NCBI GenBank assembly: GCA_013396915.1
Contig: VWZL01001940.1
Coordinates: 71,303 to 135,302, forward strand
Reading direction: 5' to 3'
Length of the DNA: 64,000 bases
Source: Stercorarius parasiticus
Lineage: Eukaryota > Chordata > Aves > Charadriiformes > Stercorariidae
Made by a program: the position numbers and the translations under genes. Positions 1-14,300 of this stretch are shown here, one piece after another. The notes beneath the pieces are model-generated. The model searched no databases, was not told the DNA's origin, and saw only the letters and a program-made list of their open reading frames with translations. Position 1 is the first letter of the stretch; every line of letters begins with the position of its first letter.

Positions 1-1011
1 TGTTTGATCCTCTGTGTCCATGGTTATTTTGCTACTTGACACCTCCAATCTACTTATGTCCTAATGGTTTTCAGCCCTTTGGGGTTATTTGATTGCTTCC
101 ATCCAAGCCTAGAGCTTCTCTGTTCCTTATAAACCCTTGAGTAGCTCATAAACAGTTCATCAGGTGGGCTCTTTCCCTCACCAGCTCCCGAAGGAAGGAG
201 GCAGGGTAGTGGGTAAATGCTGGTGCACTCTGTCCTCAGACACATGGGAAGCATGTGGCCAGTGTACATCCCTTGAACTGCTACTTTTCTGGGTTTAAAT
301 TGGTAAAACTTTGGTTAGATAATAAGTAATGGATTGACGAAATATCGAAAACTTAAGTGACATTGGAGGTGAATAATTATGGTAATGCAAATATATAATG
401 AAAAGCTCAAATACAGGAAAAAATATGTGCTATGCAAATGCTGAATTCTTTCAAGAAAAAAAAAGTAAACAAGAGCAAGCAGTGACTGTATTCAGGTCAG
501 AAGGTAGTGAAGAAAGTGGAAATGAGAAGAGCAGAGATGCCAGACTTAACTATTTGGCTTTTCCTCTCTGAGTACCGTTACAACCTTAATGAAAGCTCCT
601 GTGTAGATGCAGTTGTCCTGGTATATAGCTGCTTTTCATTCCATTCAGAGAGAATATGTGACACTTGTAAAATTGTGCATCCGTGGAAGTGTGCCTGGGT
701 GACTCTGCCCAAGCCTGAGAGGGAATTCAGCAGCAGGACAGAGGGAAGTGGCGAGCGAAAAGTGTAATTTGGGCAGTTAATATAGGGAGAAGGAAAAGAA
801 ACAGGACAAAAGAATAGCTAGCAAAAGGGCATGATGAAGATCATCTACCGTGTTGTGGCTGCCCCAACACTGCAGCCACTGCTGGGTGCTTGCAGGGCAC
901 CCCGTTTCTTAGCATGAGACGGTGGTGCCAAGCAGGGGGTGCCAGGCGGGCGACGGGCTGTGGACCAGCGGGAAGCTGTCCCTCTGGCTGAGCTCTTGTT
1001 TCTGTACGCAG
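1..1011. other. left edge, presumed intron of gene 1
   Basis: I see no exon with the family's W/NxY or basic N-terminal features. The equivalents of TNFAIP2 exons 1-2 should lie further left. Confidence 0.5.
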
Positions 1012-1129
1012 TGGCAGCGAGACATGTCTGAGACCCGGGCAGACCCCCCAGCACAGCCTTTCCCTTGGTGTACAGTGTCTCGTGTGGATTATTTTGAAGA
1101 CTGAGGAAAAATTACTTGCAGTCGCCCGG
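1012..1129 (+). CDS. probable upstream exon of the gene 1 Sec6-family protein (equivalent of TNFAIP2 exon 3)
   Basis: The acceptor TTGTTTCTGTACGCAG and donor GTAAGA bound 118 bases. In the needed phase (one base, then 39 codons, ending phase 0) the exon is open. It encodes an LG start, a W, then KTEEKLLAVAR, which fits the 'LG......LE.KYL' pattern of TNFAIP2 exon 3 (115 bases, same phases). Similarity is weak, so this is inference from splice sites, phase and length. Confidence 0.45.
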
Positions 1130-4100
1130 GTAAGAACTCAGGAGGTTTACCCCAATAAGCCTGTTTTATTCCCATGGTATTAAAATAAGGAATTCCCTTG
1201 TTAAATTGGCCGCTCCCTTGCTTGCTGAGCCAGCTCTGCTGAGGTGTGTGTGAGCCCCAAGGTCTCCATCTTGGCCAACTTTCATTGCAGAGCCCAGGTA
1301 TAAAGATCCATGACTGTCTTCTGCCAAAGGGATGCTGCCCTGTCCTTGATCCTTAGCAAAGAGATGCTGGAATATTTGAAAATCTCTCTTCATCCCATTG
1401 CTGCACCTTCATCATGCTGCAATACACTCTGCTCAGAAGCCAATGCATCTGGAGGAAAGGGGGGCTGTGGGTGAAACCCACTTCTTATTGAGGACCATTT
1501 CAAGATGCTGTTCATCTTCTCTCCAGCTGTAAATGAGCCCACAGTGTGCAACAGTTGGTTTTTTTTTAATAGACTCAGCTGTGCAGGGTATCGAGGCTGC
1601 TGGATTTGTCTGTTTGTAGACCCCTCACAGCCCTCTCCAGCCTGCTGGATTGACACTGCTGAGGTTATAGCAAAGATTATTTCCAGAGCCCAGCACAAGA
1701 AACCATGCAGCTGGTGCACACCCGGCACAGCCCTCCTGTAAAGTCGGAGCGGGGCATCCTGCCTTGCGATCCCACAGGTGACCTCAGCTCCAGGGCTGCA
1801 GGATCTCCTTCTTTTCTCAGTGAAGCACCCCCTTTGAAGAATGCTGTTGAGACGTGTGGAATACAAATGAAGCAGGAAAGACGCGTCGTAGCAACGGGGA
1901 ACTCCAGGGGAAACCATGCTATTTGTAAAACTCAGCGGGGCCTTTTAGATTCAGCTAAAGCCAAAATGCAGCAGCAGGAGTTACCACACTTATCTCTCTT
2001 GCTTTCCCTTTCCACCAGCCCCTAGGGAGCAGAAGAGGGGAAATTCCATGGCAAACTGCTGAATCACCCCAGGGAAAATACTCTAAATTACAGAGATTTT
2101 CCTCAAGACCTGTTCCCTGAAGGAGAATATGAAGGTAGTCACAAACATTGGAGTAGAGGTGCCAGCTGGTGACAACATGGTTAAAACCTCCTGATTTCAG
2201 CGTTTAACGTTAAGCATCTTTATGGGCTGTTTCTAATCATTACCCTGGGGAAGACCACATGTTCTTAAGTTCTGGTTTTAGCACATATTTCAGTGAAGGA
2301 AATGACTTTACTCAGAGTAGTGCTAGTGAGGTTATCTTAGAGCATGTCACTGAGTCACTGACAAGCCCTCAAAGATGCTGAGTAACAATGAGGGAGAATT
2401 TAACTCTTTTTTTTTTTTTTTAAGTTCCTTCTAATGTAATAGCTGGAGAAAGCTTTTAACCATGGGCTTTCTGCTTTCCTGATACACCATGCACTGAGCA
2501 AGCTCACCTAGATCTGTCAGTGGTTCTGAGCGCTTGTGCCATGCTCTCCTGAGTTGGCTGCATCTTTTCATGCCACCTTGGATCTGCAAGCATCACAGCT
2601 CTATACGGTGCCACAGTGTACATGAAGAACAGAGCTGTAATTGCTGGAGAGTGTAGTACAGCAGCGTTGCAGCTCGCTTCAAATCTGGCCAGTTTAGGAC
2701 CAGCTCGAGGTTCAAGCTAATGAGCTTAAGTGGACATGAGCTGACTCCCCAGCTTCTGATAATGGATGTCTCTTCACTCAGCTCAATGGCATAGCTTATA
2801 AAACCTGCTTTATCCCTCTATTTCTTTTTCCAGCATAGTCCAGCCCTTCATTGTTTAAAATATGCAGGAAGCTGCTATTGAGCAAATATCCTGTCAGTTA
2901 TCTCTGAGCAATTGTAATATGTAATTGTGACTGTAAATCACGTGCTGCGGGTTTTGCCACTTCAATGCATGACTACATTTTTCTAAATGAAAATAAGCCA
3001 TGGTCTGCTTTGCCTATGAATACCTGGCTTGTCACTGGGAGCGCCAGCCTGGTATCTGTGCAAACTGAAAGCACTTTAAACAGAAATGAGCAATGAGAAC
3101 TGTGACCACATCTGAAAGTGCTGAGAGCTTAAACACCACGTGGGGCTCAAAACCACTTCCAAACACCACTGCGGGGGACTCGCCAGCATGCAGGTGGCTT
3201 TTCCTCAGCCTGGACTTGTCTAGGGCAAGGGGGCTTTGCGCCTTTAGGTTGTAAGGTTGGTGAACTGGAAATGATGTTGCTGTCAATAGATCTGTCGATG
3301 TGTCACCCCTGCCCTTGCGGTACTGTGGAATTTGACGTGAGTGCAAGGCAAACCTTCAAGCATGACACCAGCGTTAATTCTGATAGTGAGAGGTGGAAAA
3401 TGAACTTTCTGTTCCCTGCTTCTGCAGCTTGAGCTCAAAACCGGCCCTTTATCCAAAAATGGAGATGACAGGACCGGGGACACGCACACCTGGACAAAAG
3501 CCCGAGGAGGGTTTAGACTGACCTGAAAAGGATTGCTTGGGTCTGTGGCTTCTTCCCTCCATCTCTTTCTCTCTCCCTCCCTCCCTCTATTTTTTCAAGT
3601 AGCCAAAAGGAGGACTGAGAAGTTCATGTGCTTTGGAGAATTTGGGCCAAGGACCTGCTGCTGCCCACATGAATGAGGCTGTGTGGGTGTTCTGCCCACC
3701 TGCCTGCCTGTGTGTCACTGGTGCGCTCCCACCCATGTTGAGCATCTTACACAATTTTGACTGCACTTGATAATGATATAGAGGTCTCAAGGATGTTAAA
3801 TTCTTGCATGTTTTAAAACAACAGCTGGACAGATGAGGGACCCAAGTTATAACTCAACCTCTTGTATTTTCCAAGGGGAAGTGCTTGGCTGGGCAGTCAG
3901 CACCGGTGGGCTGGCCATCCATGGGTCTGAAGCTTTTACAGCATGGGGTACCACGTCTTGGTCAGACAGGGAGGGACAAGAAAACTGGAGGTTATTTATG
4001 GGCCTGTTTGTTACAGCAGAAATTCTGGTCCTCCCTGCATTGGAGCTTTGGTGCCTGAGGTGCTGGTGTCACCACAAGAGCTACAAACAGGCAAGCTCGT

Positions 4101-5233
4101 GCTAATTCAGACACATCATCTGATCCAAAGCAACTAAGTACTCTGGCTCAACAAGTTATTGCCTTGCAGTTACTAACTAAATGCGTGCTTTGTCCCATTG
4201 GAGAGCAAGAGCTTCGTGTTGGCTTAAGCCAACACATTTCACGGTGCAACTGGGGCATGGCTAGAAGTGTTTGTGCAGCTTGGCTGGGATGTGTTATCTC
4301 AGCACATCATGTTCACGCAATTGCTCACAGTCAGGTGATGGCACTCGGGAGGAAAGGAATTTTTCTTGGGTTGTTTACAACTACTTATTTGTCTTTGATT
4401 AATGCTTTTCAATGAGTATGGCAGAGCAGTTGTTTTGAATATACCTTTGATGAAATTCTTCAGTGACAGCCCCAAATTTCCTAATGCATCAGCCAGAAAA
4501 GAACAAAGACAAAAATGGAAGATCAGACTTTACATTCTTTCTGTTTCTTTAGAGAAAGATGCAGAAGTGGAAGAATAAATAAGCGAGCCAGGCTTTTGAG
4601 TTTAGAGCTTCTATAAAGGTTAGATCATGTTTTAAGCAATAAGCCCTCTCCCTGCAGTGTTAGTTTTTGTTTTTACAGCCCATTCAAACTAACACAAGCC
4701 AGCCAACTCTTGGGGAATTTCCCATCATGCAGCCTCATGGGGCTCATCTCACAGTGACAGTAGCTCTAAACACTAACCCAACTCCTCTTTGCCCTCACAA
4801 GTCCCTGCTCAAGTGACAGAATGCTTTTAATTAGCACTGGCTGGTTTATGTGGGTGCCAGTTGGAGCTAGGAAGGGTGGAAAATCTCAGCTACAGTAGCT
4901 GGCAGCACAGCATTGTGTCTGAGCGTTGTTTTGCTGTGTGGGCGCCTTCATTTGAGCTAAGCTAACTAGGGAAGACTGTAGATAACCCGAGCTGACACTG
5001 GGATGAAAGGAAGCTGCAAATCATTTAAACTCAAACAAACAATGTAGAACAAAACAGAACAATGTTATTAGGTCAGCTGGAAAATAGCCAGGCTTTGGGT
5101 TAAACGAGACGAACAAAAAAATAGAGGCAGAAATTCATCTAGTCCAAATGCATAATGAGAGGCTGGGAAATCTAACTCATTACGAATGCCATTGTACCTC
5201 AACTGTTCTTTTTTCTTTTCTTTTACAATTTAG
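1130..5233 (+). other. gene 1 intron (4.1 kb)
   Basis: Contains poly-T at about 2408 and pyrimidine-rich tracts. No repeat family or exon is recognised. It is an intron only if the 1012-1129 exon is real. Confidence 0.45.
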
Positions 5234-5308
5234 AGGGAAGTAGGGAAAGCCCTGAAAGAAGCCTTTGATATTGGGAAACCCCCTTGTGCAGATGCCGCAG
5301 TCATTCAG
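5234..5308 (+). CDS. gene 1 exon equivalent to TNFAIP2 exon 4 (shortened)
   Basis: A strong pyrimidine tract ends TTACAATTTAG, followed by REVGKALKEAFDIGK and CADAAVIQ, then GTAAAC. The exon has 25 codons where TNFAIP2 has 42. The segment carrying RW and the GH..SEL part is missing, yet both ends stay in phase 0 and both exons end in VIQ. Confidence 0.75.
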
Positions 5309-8300
5309 GTAAACCGAGGGAAACTGAAAGCTCTCATGTTTTGTGGAAGTTGTGTTTTTGCACACAAGTACCTGGGTTTTTGGCAAGACCCAGTTTTGCA
5401 TGTCTTGGGCTAAGCTTAGTGTGTTAAAAGCATGCAAGTTAGCTGCCATCCTTAAACTGCATCTGTTTGCTCCCAAACCTGTATTTCTGTTGTGCGTACG
5501 TAAAGAAAACTAAACTAAAAAAGGATGAGCCCCAGATTAGCTGATTCAAGCTGAAGTTGCATTTTTATATATGCGCTGGGATTTTCATATAACCTTTTGG
5601 AAAGTCATGGTGTATGTTAACCGGTCTGCTCTATATGAGTTCTGCAGAGCACTTCTATAAAAGCAGCAAGAGTTGCCAAGCTGTGGAGGGTCCCCGTATC
5701 TGGCAGTGCAAACGCAGGCAGCTTGCTCCCTGCTTATGTGCTGGGTACAGCTGCGACTGCTGCCCGCCGGGGTAGGCAGCCCAAGGGATTACTTCAAAGC
5801 CCAGCAAAGCCTAGTGCTCGAAGGGTATCGCAGAAGCACACTCTGTTGATTTATGAGCAGTACATACCATGGCCAGAGGGCGTTTGGATCAAAACCTGCA
5901 GAAGGCTTAAAATAAATCCGTGAGTTTACATGTGGACTCAAGTGATGCTAGAGATCAGGGGCAGGTTGTGACTGTTGAGACTGTATCTGTCTTCTCCACT
6001 GCCACCACCCCAGCAGCAGCCCTGTTTCAGGTCATGAGAGAGGGAAGTAGCCCCATGGTCCTTTGGGATGGCAGACAACCTCAGGCATCCCGTTGGATGC
6101 TGGCAGTAGGCATTGTAGGTCAACAGCAGCTGGTCTTCCATGTGAGGATACAGCTTTAACTGGCAAAAACTGGCTTTTCTGGCCCAACTCAGAGCCAGGC
6201 GCCAAGTGCAGAGCTCACAGAGGGGACTGCTCCCTTGCTTTGCCCTGTACCCACTGGAGCGGTGGAGCAGTGATGTGCTCGGTGATGCACTTGTGCTAGG
6301 GTGGCTCTTAGCTACCGAACTGGCTTTTTTTTTTCCCCAGCTTCTGGCTGACAGAGCAAAGGTTTCTAATGGGGACCAGGCCAAAGCCTGGTTTGAATGC
6401 TGTGGCCCTCATATCTGCAACATCTGGCCATGCTTCAGCGCGAGTGGTTTTGCTCTGTTGTGTATGTAACTGGCAGGTTTGAATGCTCTGGAGTAGGTGA
6501 TGGAAAAGCCTGGATAAATAGGCAAGCCTTATGAAATTACCGCCTCCTCAATTTTCTGAGGCTGACACTTAAAAATCAGATAGAAAATGAACAAGGTGTC
6601 ATGGAAACTCATCAGCCATGGTTTCCTTATGCTTTGGGGTGGCATATTTTATCCTGTCCCTTTGGGTGAACTTTTACATCTGTTGTGAGCAGTGGAAAAA
6701 CCCATTCACGATGTGAGTCACCCTTTGTCTCTGGCTGACGCTTCCCAGAGCACTGGGAGAGCACAGCGTATGAGTCCATCTGTCTCCTTTTATCCATCTG
6801 GCTCTCCTCTCCTTGCAAGCTTTTGTTTCCACAGAGCAACTAATGGGCAGCATTAAATTGCCACCTGCTCAAGCCTGCCCAATATGGGGTGGATTTCTAG
6901 CTGTCTGGCATGGCCCACCTCCTGCAGGCACCTGGGCCACCCAAATGGGATCAGCGGGGCAAGACAGGCGCCATAGGGTTTAACACAACATTGCCCTGTC
7001 AGGCGTGAGTGGTGGTGGCGGGGAAGATGACACCTGTCTTCTTCAGACATCCCTGGTAGAGATGCTAGCAGAGGCACAGGGCACACTGTTAGAGCTGCCT
7101 AACCTTTTTTTTTAGTGGATGCACACAAATTTATCTGCGAGGGTGAGTCACATAGAAGTGCAGGTGCTCCTGCAGATGACAGGTCTTCATATGAGCTGAG
7201 CTGCCAGGCTGGACGTTGCTAGCAGAGAACATCTGCAGGGACAGGCTTTCCCCCGAGCGCAGGACTTGACTTCTGTTGACCACAATGAAAGCAGCAGTAG
7301 CAAAGGTGTGTAGGATCAGGCATTAAAATCAGGCTCCTAAAAGATACTTTTATTTCCACAAGGGCACTCAAAACTGAAACAGAAGTTGTTGCCTAGAAGG
7401 CAGAGGGATTTGCAGTAGGGTGAGGGATGGGATGTATTCCTTTCACTGCGCAGGGAACAAATGACTTTGTTCTGCTCTCCGCTCATGCCTTGAAATCTAC
7501 AGATTCTAACAGAGAAGACGAAGGCTGCCTGGCTTGTCAGTGAGAGCCTGAGCGAGAAGGTGGAAGCTGTGTGCCTGGAGGAGTGCCTGAGGTTCCTGGA
7601 GAGGTAGGAATAATGCTGTTTTCCTCCTTGGCGACATCCTCAGTACTCAAAAGAAAGAAATCCTGATGAAGCGACTGGTGATGCTGTGTTCACCCAGATC
7701 TGCCATTGCCCCGCTTTAGTTTAATGGCTGTTTCCCATAAAGCTGTTACTAGAGGAACAGTGCTTCACTGCTGTTTATGTGTTCAGCATTTGCTGTCAGA
7801 CTAAAGCTGAGGGAACAAAGTGCACCCAGACTTGCCTGGACAGGTTAAAGCCTTGGGGGATGTTTATTCTGGAGAGTCTCGGACCTTAAAAACAACCAGA
7901 AAGTGCTTTCTGATGGCTCCCTGGGAGGGTGAGGAGGTTTTCTCAGAGGAGGATGAATGTCTTCTTCTCATCTTCTGCCCTCTTACCACTTCTTCTGTCT
8001 TCTGGCTCCCTTCATCTGCTTTTTGCTCTCAGCATCTCCCTCCCTGTGTATCCCCTGCAACAGAAAATGCCAGTGCTGCTGGTTGTAGGTGAGTATTTCA
8101 GAAGGAGGTTTGATTTAAGAACCTTGGCCCTTCACATTATGAGGGGAAGGAAATCCCTATAAAATGGAGTTGTCCAGGAGCCGTTTGTGTGACTGGAGCT
8201 GTGACGAAGCCATCAATAGACTTTGTGGGTTATTCATACACACTGAGGCTTTATTCTGCAGCTTTATCGGCAAAGCCCAAGTTGTTACCCAGAAGCAAGT

Positions 8301-11300
8301 GTAGCAACAACAGCAATGGTAAAATGAACCTCCCGCCTCTCCCTCCCTAGCAGTGGCACCCAGGCTGCTCGAGGGCTCTCCCTCTGCCGTTCCTGTGCTC
8401 TCCTTCCTCACCAGCTGGGCAGGACAGAGACTGTCTTTGTCCTCTTGTAGACCCTGCCTTAAGGAGTGGAACAGTGCATGCTGTAAAGACAAATAATCAC
8501 AGAATATTTCTCCCATTTGCTGCTGGGCTAATGCTGTCAGATGTGTTATGGAGCACGCTAGCTTAAAGATATGTCTTCCTGTTTTCATTTAGCTACGAAA
8601 ATGAAGTAAGAAGCTCTCTCCAGCTTGACAGCTGCCCTGGGATCTGCAGCAGCTTACGAATCCTGGAGAACTGCTGTATTCTCAGGTTGGAAACCAGACC
8701 CTGGTGACATGCGGAGCAAAATGCATTTTCTGCTGTCTGATCTTCTTCTAACTCTGCTATGGGGTCAGCCTTGCCTCCAGCTGGTCATCCAACCCCATGC
8801 ACACCAACCCTTAAGCATGGAGGGAGCCAGCTGCAGCCAGCAAGACCCTTTCAGAGCTGTCCCAGCTGCCCCTGCAAGAGGGGGACAGGACTGCTGCGTT
8901 GGCAGTGTGGTACTGCTGCTTCTCGCCTGCTCCCTGCACATGCCTGTGGTCCACCATCTCGCAATTCCTGGTGCCCACGACCCTGGGCAGGAGGCAGGCA
9001 GCAATGCCGTGTTGTATGTGGTGACATTATCCCGACCAACCCTGCCATGTGTTGCAGTGTGATTCCTCTCCCTGGCCTGATTCTCCCTCATTAGGAAAAC
9101 CTCGTAAACGTTGCACTGAGATGTGCGTGCTAGCGCACTTCCAGATAAGCCCAAGCTTAAGAGCTTTGCTGAATGAAACCCTGTCGAGCATGCCAGGCTT
9201 TCCCTGAGGTTGCTGGGAAGAAGGGAAGCAATAAAGCGCACAGAAGGGTGGGGGAGGCTGTTTGCACCTACGAGCTAATTTCAGAAGTGCTTGCAGTGAT
9301 CGAGAAAACAAGGTTGCTTCTCTTCTTCCTGTGTAAAATTATCTGGGGATCTATGGAGTCAGCAGAATGCCCAAATCCAGCATATGCACAGCGTTTACTT
9401 GACATTAGAGCCTTGCATTGAGCCTAGGTAGCTGTTTTCTTTGATGTATTTGTGTGTTGCTGATGCTGGATCCCAGACTGGATACTGACGAGGCTTTTTT
9501 ATGTAATTCTTTACAGTGATACTGAGAATTAAGTTATACACTGAGCTTTTCCAGAAAGTAAAATGTCTGGTTTCAAACTGGTGATAATTTTAACCAACTG
9601 ACTGGAAGACCATTCTGATGGAAAATAATTGTTCATCTTGTATTCGTAGGGTGTCGGAGGCACACAGGATGCTCACCCAGATTAATTTTTGAAAATACTA
9701 GAATTTTTACTTATCTAATCTCACTAAGGATAGGTGCAAGTGGTATTTATGTGCATTGAGCTTTCACATCCTTGTGGCAGTATCTTAATGAGAGCTATCC
9801 AAAAGATCGGTGCATGTATGTGGGTACTGAGCTAGCCCTGGACCCGAGCATGTGTCCATTCAATTACCCAGGCGGTCGTGTTGGTTACTGTAGGAAGAAT
9901 TTTTAACTGAGAGAATAGCCTGATTTGATCTGATCAATACTTTACATATCCCCCCCTTTTTTTTCAACAGGACTGTCTGGCATAAGCTAACATACATTTG
10001 CAGTGCCAGCACTGGTCAGGATGTTAAGGTAAATGGATTTCTAGACAGGATGGAAGATGAGATTACGGAGCATTTTCTGCAGACAGTCACTTCTAAAGTC
10101 AAGGTATGGGAGACCCATGTTAACACTGAGTGTTTTCAGATTGTAGGGCAGGCACGCACTTCACTCCCATGTCCTGATTTGGAAAGGATGAAACCATAGT
10201 TTGATCTTCAGGCCCTGTACCCTCCTCTGCCTTGTCTGAAGCTATATATTGACATCTTCATCTTTTCCAGTTTTTGAGATCCCCGTTCCACTGTTTGTAA
10301 TATTTGCTGTTGTGCTACAAATGGGTACCCCATGCTGCCTCTGGGCACCCAGACCCCAAGGGCTGAACGTCCCTGGTACCTACTCATCCCCAGCAGCCGA
10401 GCATCTTCCTGGGGTAGTGATAACTCACAGAGCCCAAGGCTGTGGTGGGTAGTCAGGATGTAGAGAAGGTTGACCAGAAATATATCCCTCCCTTGGGATA
10501 AGTTCCCCTCCCTTCACACTTTCTAATATTAGACTATTAGCCCTTCATGTCCTGTACTCCATGTCTAGATAACACACAATTCTAGGCTCCTAATAGCGCA
10601 TGGTGTTGTGCGTTTCCTTGGGAAGGTCCCCTGAGCATCTTCAGGCTCATTGCACAGGCTCCCTCGAGCATTCTGAAGGCAGCAAAAGGAAAATGACAGA
10701 AGAAACCCTGGCCACACTGTGCAGTTTTGGTCTCCAGAGCTCATTGCCAGCCTGTCCCATGGCCCACATGCCAAGACAGGAGCTGGGCGCGGTTCTGGCA
10801 GAGAGCGCGGACAACTCTGGGGAGGAACAGGAGACCTAGGGCTCAGGTTTTCAGACCTTCTCTGGCTGTGTCGACACAGGCTTTGAATTGTGAAAGACAG
10901 AGTTTATCCCCTGCCTGCCTGCTAAATCATCCTTATACTTTCCCATTGAACAAGAGGCAATGGCCGTGCTGGGAGCAGGATGCTAGAGCGGAAGGGTGCA
11001 GAATGGCTGACTCTTCCTGCACTCCACACCTGTAGGGGCACATTTTACGTAGTCCCCAGATTAGAGCTATTGCACCCATTTTTCATTAGTTTTTGTCTTC
11101 CAGCTTTGCGCTTAAGAACTTAATACATCCTTCCTGAGTTTGAATTGTTTCTTTCTTTCATGTTTTGCTTTTCTTTGAAATGAAGGCACAGGATGCTGCA
11201 GCTCATGGAGGAGTCTGTTTCCAAGAGCAGAAAGAGCAAAAGCGCAATAATCCGTTTCTGTTGTTGCCATGTCTCTACATGTGCACCCTTTGACTCTGTC

Positions 11301-14300
11301 TGTCCCTTTTCCTCAGGGAACGCTGAAGGAACACTTCAAAAAGTGTGACAGTGGTTTTGACCACATCCTTGAATCCTTAAAGCAAAGCTTTTTGGCATTT
11401 GGGAAGAAAAAAACAGACACATATGAGGTAAGAAATAAATAAGAAAGAACAAGATATTACTCAGGAAATCACTAAAACTACTCCTTGAACCTCTGGATGG
11501 CACAGTATTTGAACATTAATCTAACAATTTTGGATTAATTTCAATTAATATACAGTTTTGTCTGTTGTTAAAAGGACTTTTAAAGATCTAGGGGTCTCAG
11601 TCCAGTTCCTCCATCCAACAGAGTTGGATATCTTCTTCACTGCGACAGCTACAACCTTTCTGTAATCTCAGAAGAGAAACCAACAAGTGAAGAGATGTGG
11701 AAACTGAATGTACCTCCCAATATAGAGTGTGAGCATTGGGCCATCTCTGAACCTACCAGTGCCCCAGTACCATTATATTGGAAATCTCAGCTTCTACTGT
11801 GCTTCAACCTTAGTTGTAAGGAATATTAATGCCTTTGATGGAGAGCGGACACAGAGAGGTGAAAGGTCCAGATCCCCAAAGGACATAGTCTCTCAGGCAG
11901 CGTTTTAAATATGCCAGGGTTGGCGAAGAACAACCTCACAGAGTACCTAAGCTTTTTCCCCTTTGCAGTAGCTGAAACAACTTGTCTAGAGTCTCACGAC
12001 ACCCTTGAGTCTGGCTCTTCAGCTGTGAGATTGGTACCTGGGTTGCCCTCTTTTGCACGCAGCTTGGATTTGCTGCTGCTACCTGTGCCGCACATGTCCC
12101 CCTCAGCGCTGGACTCCCTGTCTCTTACCCTGCCAGGTCTGCAGGCTCTTTGTCAGTGCTGATTTTAACTAACATTTTGAAATGTGGAAAAAGGTAATGG
12201 AACAGAAAAAATTAGGAGCTATTCTGCTGTTGTTGAGAATCTGTCACTGGACATTATGTCACATTAGTGCTGGCGCAAGCAGCAGCTCAGTGGTGGAGCG
12301 CTGTGCCAGAGCTGTCTGCCTTTTGCTTTGTCTGGTAGGGACAGGGCTGGGGATTTCCTGTACCTTTGGACTGCAGCCTGAAACTGCTCTGATTTCAATT
12401 GCTAATGAAAATGTGGTTTCTGTGCAGCAGCCTGTCTCCCCTTAGAAACGTTTGCTCTCCCTTCCTCTTCAGGCACCACACGGTCTCGGCACTGGAGTTT
12501 CTCAGCAGGTAGTGGCTGGGCTCAGAGATGCTCAGGTGACTTCTCTGTGCCCAGACACAACTGTGTGCCCAAGGACATGGCCCTGGGATGTGTCTAGTGG
12601 GGATGCTCCAGGGAGGCTGGATCTGGCTTTCTCTGTAGTCCAAGCTGTCACCAAGCAATGTGTTTGTCAGCTTGGGGCTAAGCCAAGTGTCACGGCTGCT
12701 CTGGAGCGTGAGTGTCCTCTGGCTCAGCTAACTGGTCCCATTGCTTTTGGTTAGATGTCTCCACACTTATCATCAATGTTTATGCCCTTCAAATACAGCT
12801 TGGAGGTAGTCCATGCATTAGACCAGGTGTTTTAAAGGGATACTTAAGCCGAGAAACAGAACACGCATCTGCATGGGCCCTATATCCTCTGTCTACACTG
12901 GTCAGAGTCCTATAGGTATGGTCTGGTCTTTGCTCAGCACAGGGAAGTTAATTTGGTCGTCTTTGCTCTGGAACAGGCCCTCGTCAAGGCTGTCAACGTC
13001 GTCATTATTACAGAATATGTGCAGGCTCTCCTGACCACTTCCAGGAAACCATCTTCTGTGCAGAGGAGGAGGATTGTCAGCAAGATAGAAGAAGATCATA
13101 GAATGCTGCAAACCGTCTTTAAAGAGTGCTTAGTAAGTCTTTGATATGGTTACGGTTTTGCTCTCTGTCATCAAGAGCAGTACCAGCAGAGGAAAAGGCT
13201 CTGAAAGCAACAGAAAAGCTTAAGCGGTCTTACCACAGTGGTATGCAGCTTCACAGAAATGACAATCAGATGTGCTGATGGCCCTTCTGATCTGCCAGAA
13301 GCTGTTAGTTTATAGTTTTGAAATGTGTGACTAGAGGAGGCAAGATTCACACTCCTGCCACTGAAATAAGAATGAGGCATGATCCTCTGAGTTGGTAAGA
13401 CAGCTCCAAAGCTGTCAGCTCCCCCAGGCAAGCCTTTGGTAGATGGCATGGGGGTGCAGAAGAGGAAGACCCATGTTCCCCCGCAGTGCTTTGCCTTGAG
13501 CCTTTGGGGTGATGAACCAAATCAGCTGTTCCACATCTTCACCTTCTCCATGAATTGCCCCAGGTGCTGCTTCTCCCTGGACACGGGGTGTGCGTTGTTA
13601 CCCCTCCACCTAGCCTCCTCCCTCCCTGCAGGCCCTTCCCAGCCCCTCGGAGCTGGGCTGATGGCTGCATGAGCCATTTTCCTGTGCTGCAGCGTTTCCT
13701 CACGGGCGGAAACACGCTGATGCTGTTGTGGTTGGTGACGGTTGCAAGGAAGAACGAGTCTTCCTGCGGGGGTAAACACCTCACACCATTAGGAGGTAAA
13801 GATGCATTGCAGAAGGGATAGATTGGGTGTTAAAGCAGAGCCATACCTTTGAAGAAAACTCGTGGAAAAATGATAGGTCTGATTTGCAGAAGCAACTTTG
13901 GAAGGTTAAAAGAGCCTCTTTGCTCAATTCGTAATCTAGTGTAATTGGCAGTGCCGCACATGGCATCTGCGGATGCCACCAGGCTGTCACACGGGTCTCG
14001 ATTACCCGAGGGCAAGGACTGCAATGCCAGCAGCAGCCCCTCCTGCAGTCGCTCTAGCCGGAGAATCGCTGCCATGGCCCCTGGCACAGCCTTTTTGCAA
14101 ATGCAGGCTGAGAGCGCTCAGGCATTGCACTTTCTAAAAGGCTGGGCAATTGCAAAAGTTGTCTGGTAATAGGACTCAGATGTGACAGAGCAGATAAAAA
14201 AATCTCAGCTTTACTGGTTTTAATAATTTCATAAATTCTGAGTCATTCTCATGACTTGCAAATTTAAGTGCTGGGGACTGGAAATCTATTTTCTCCTAGA

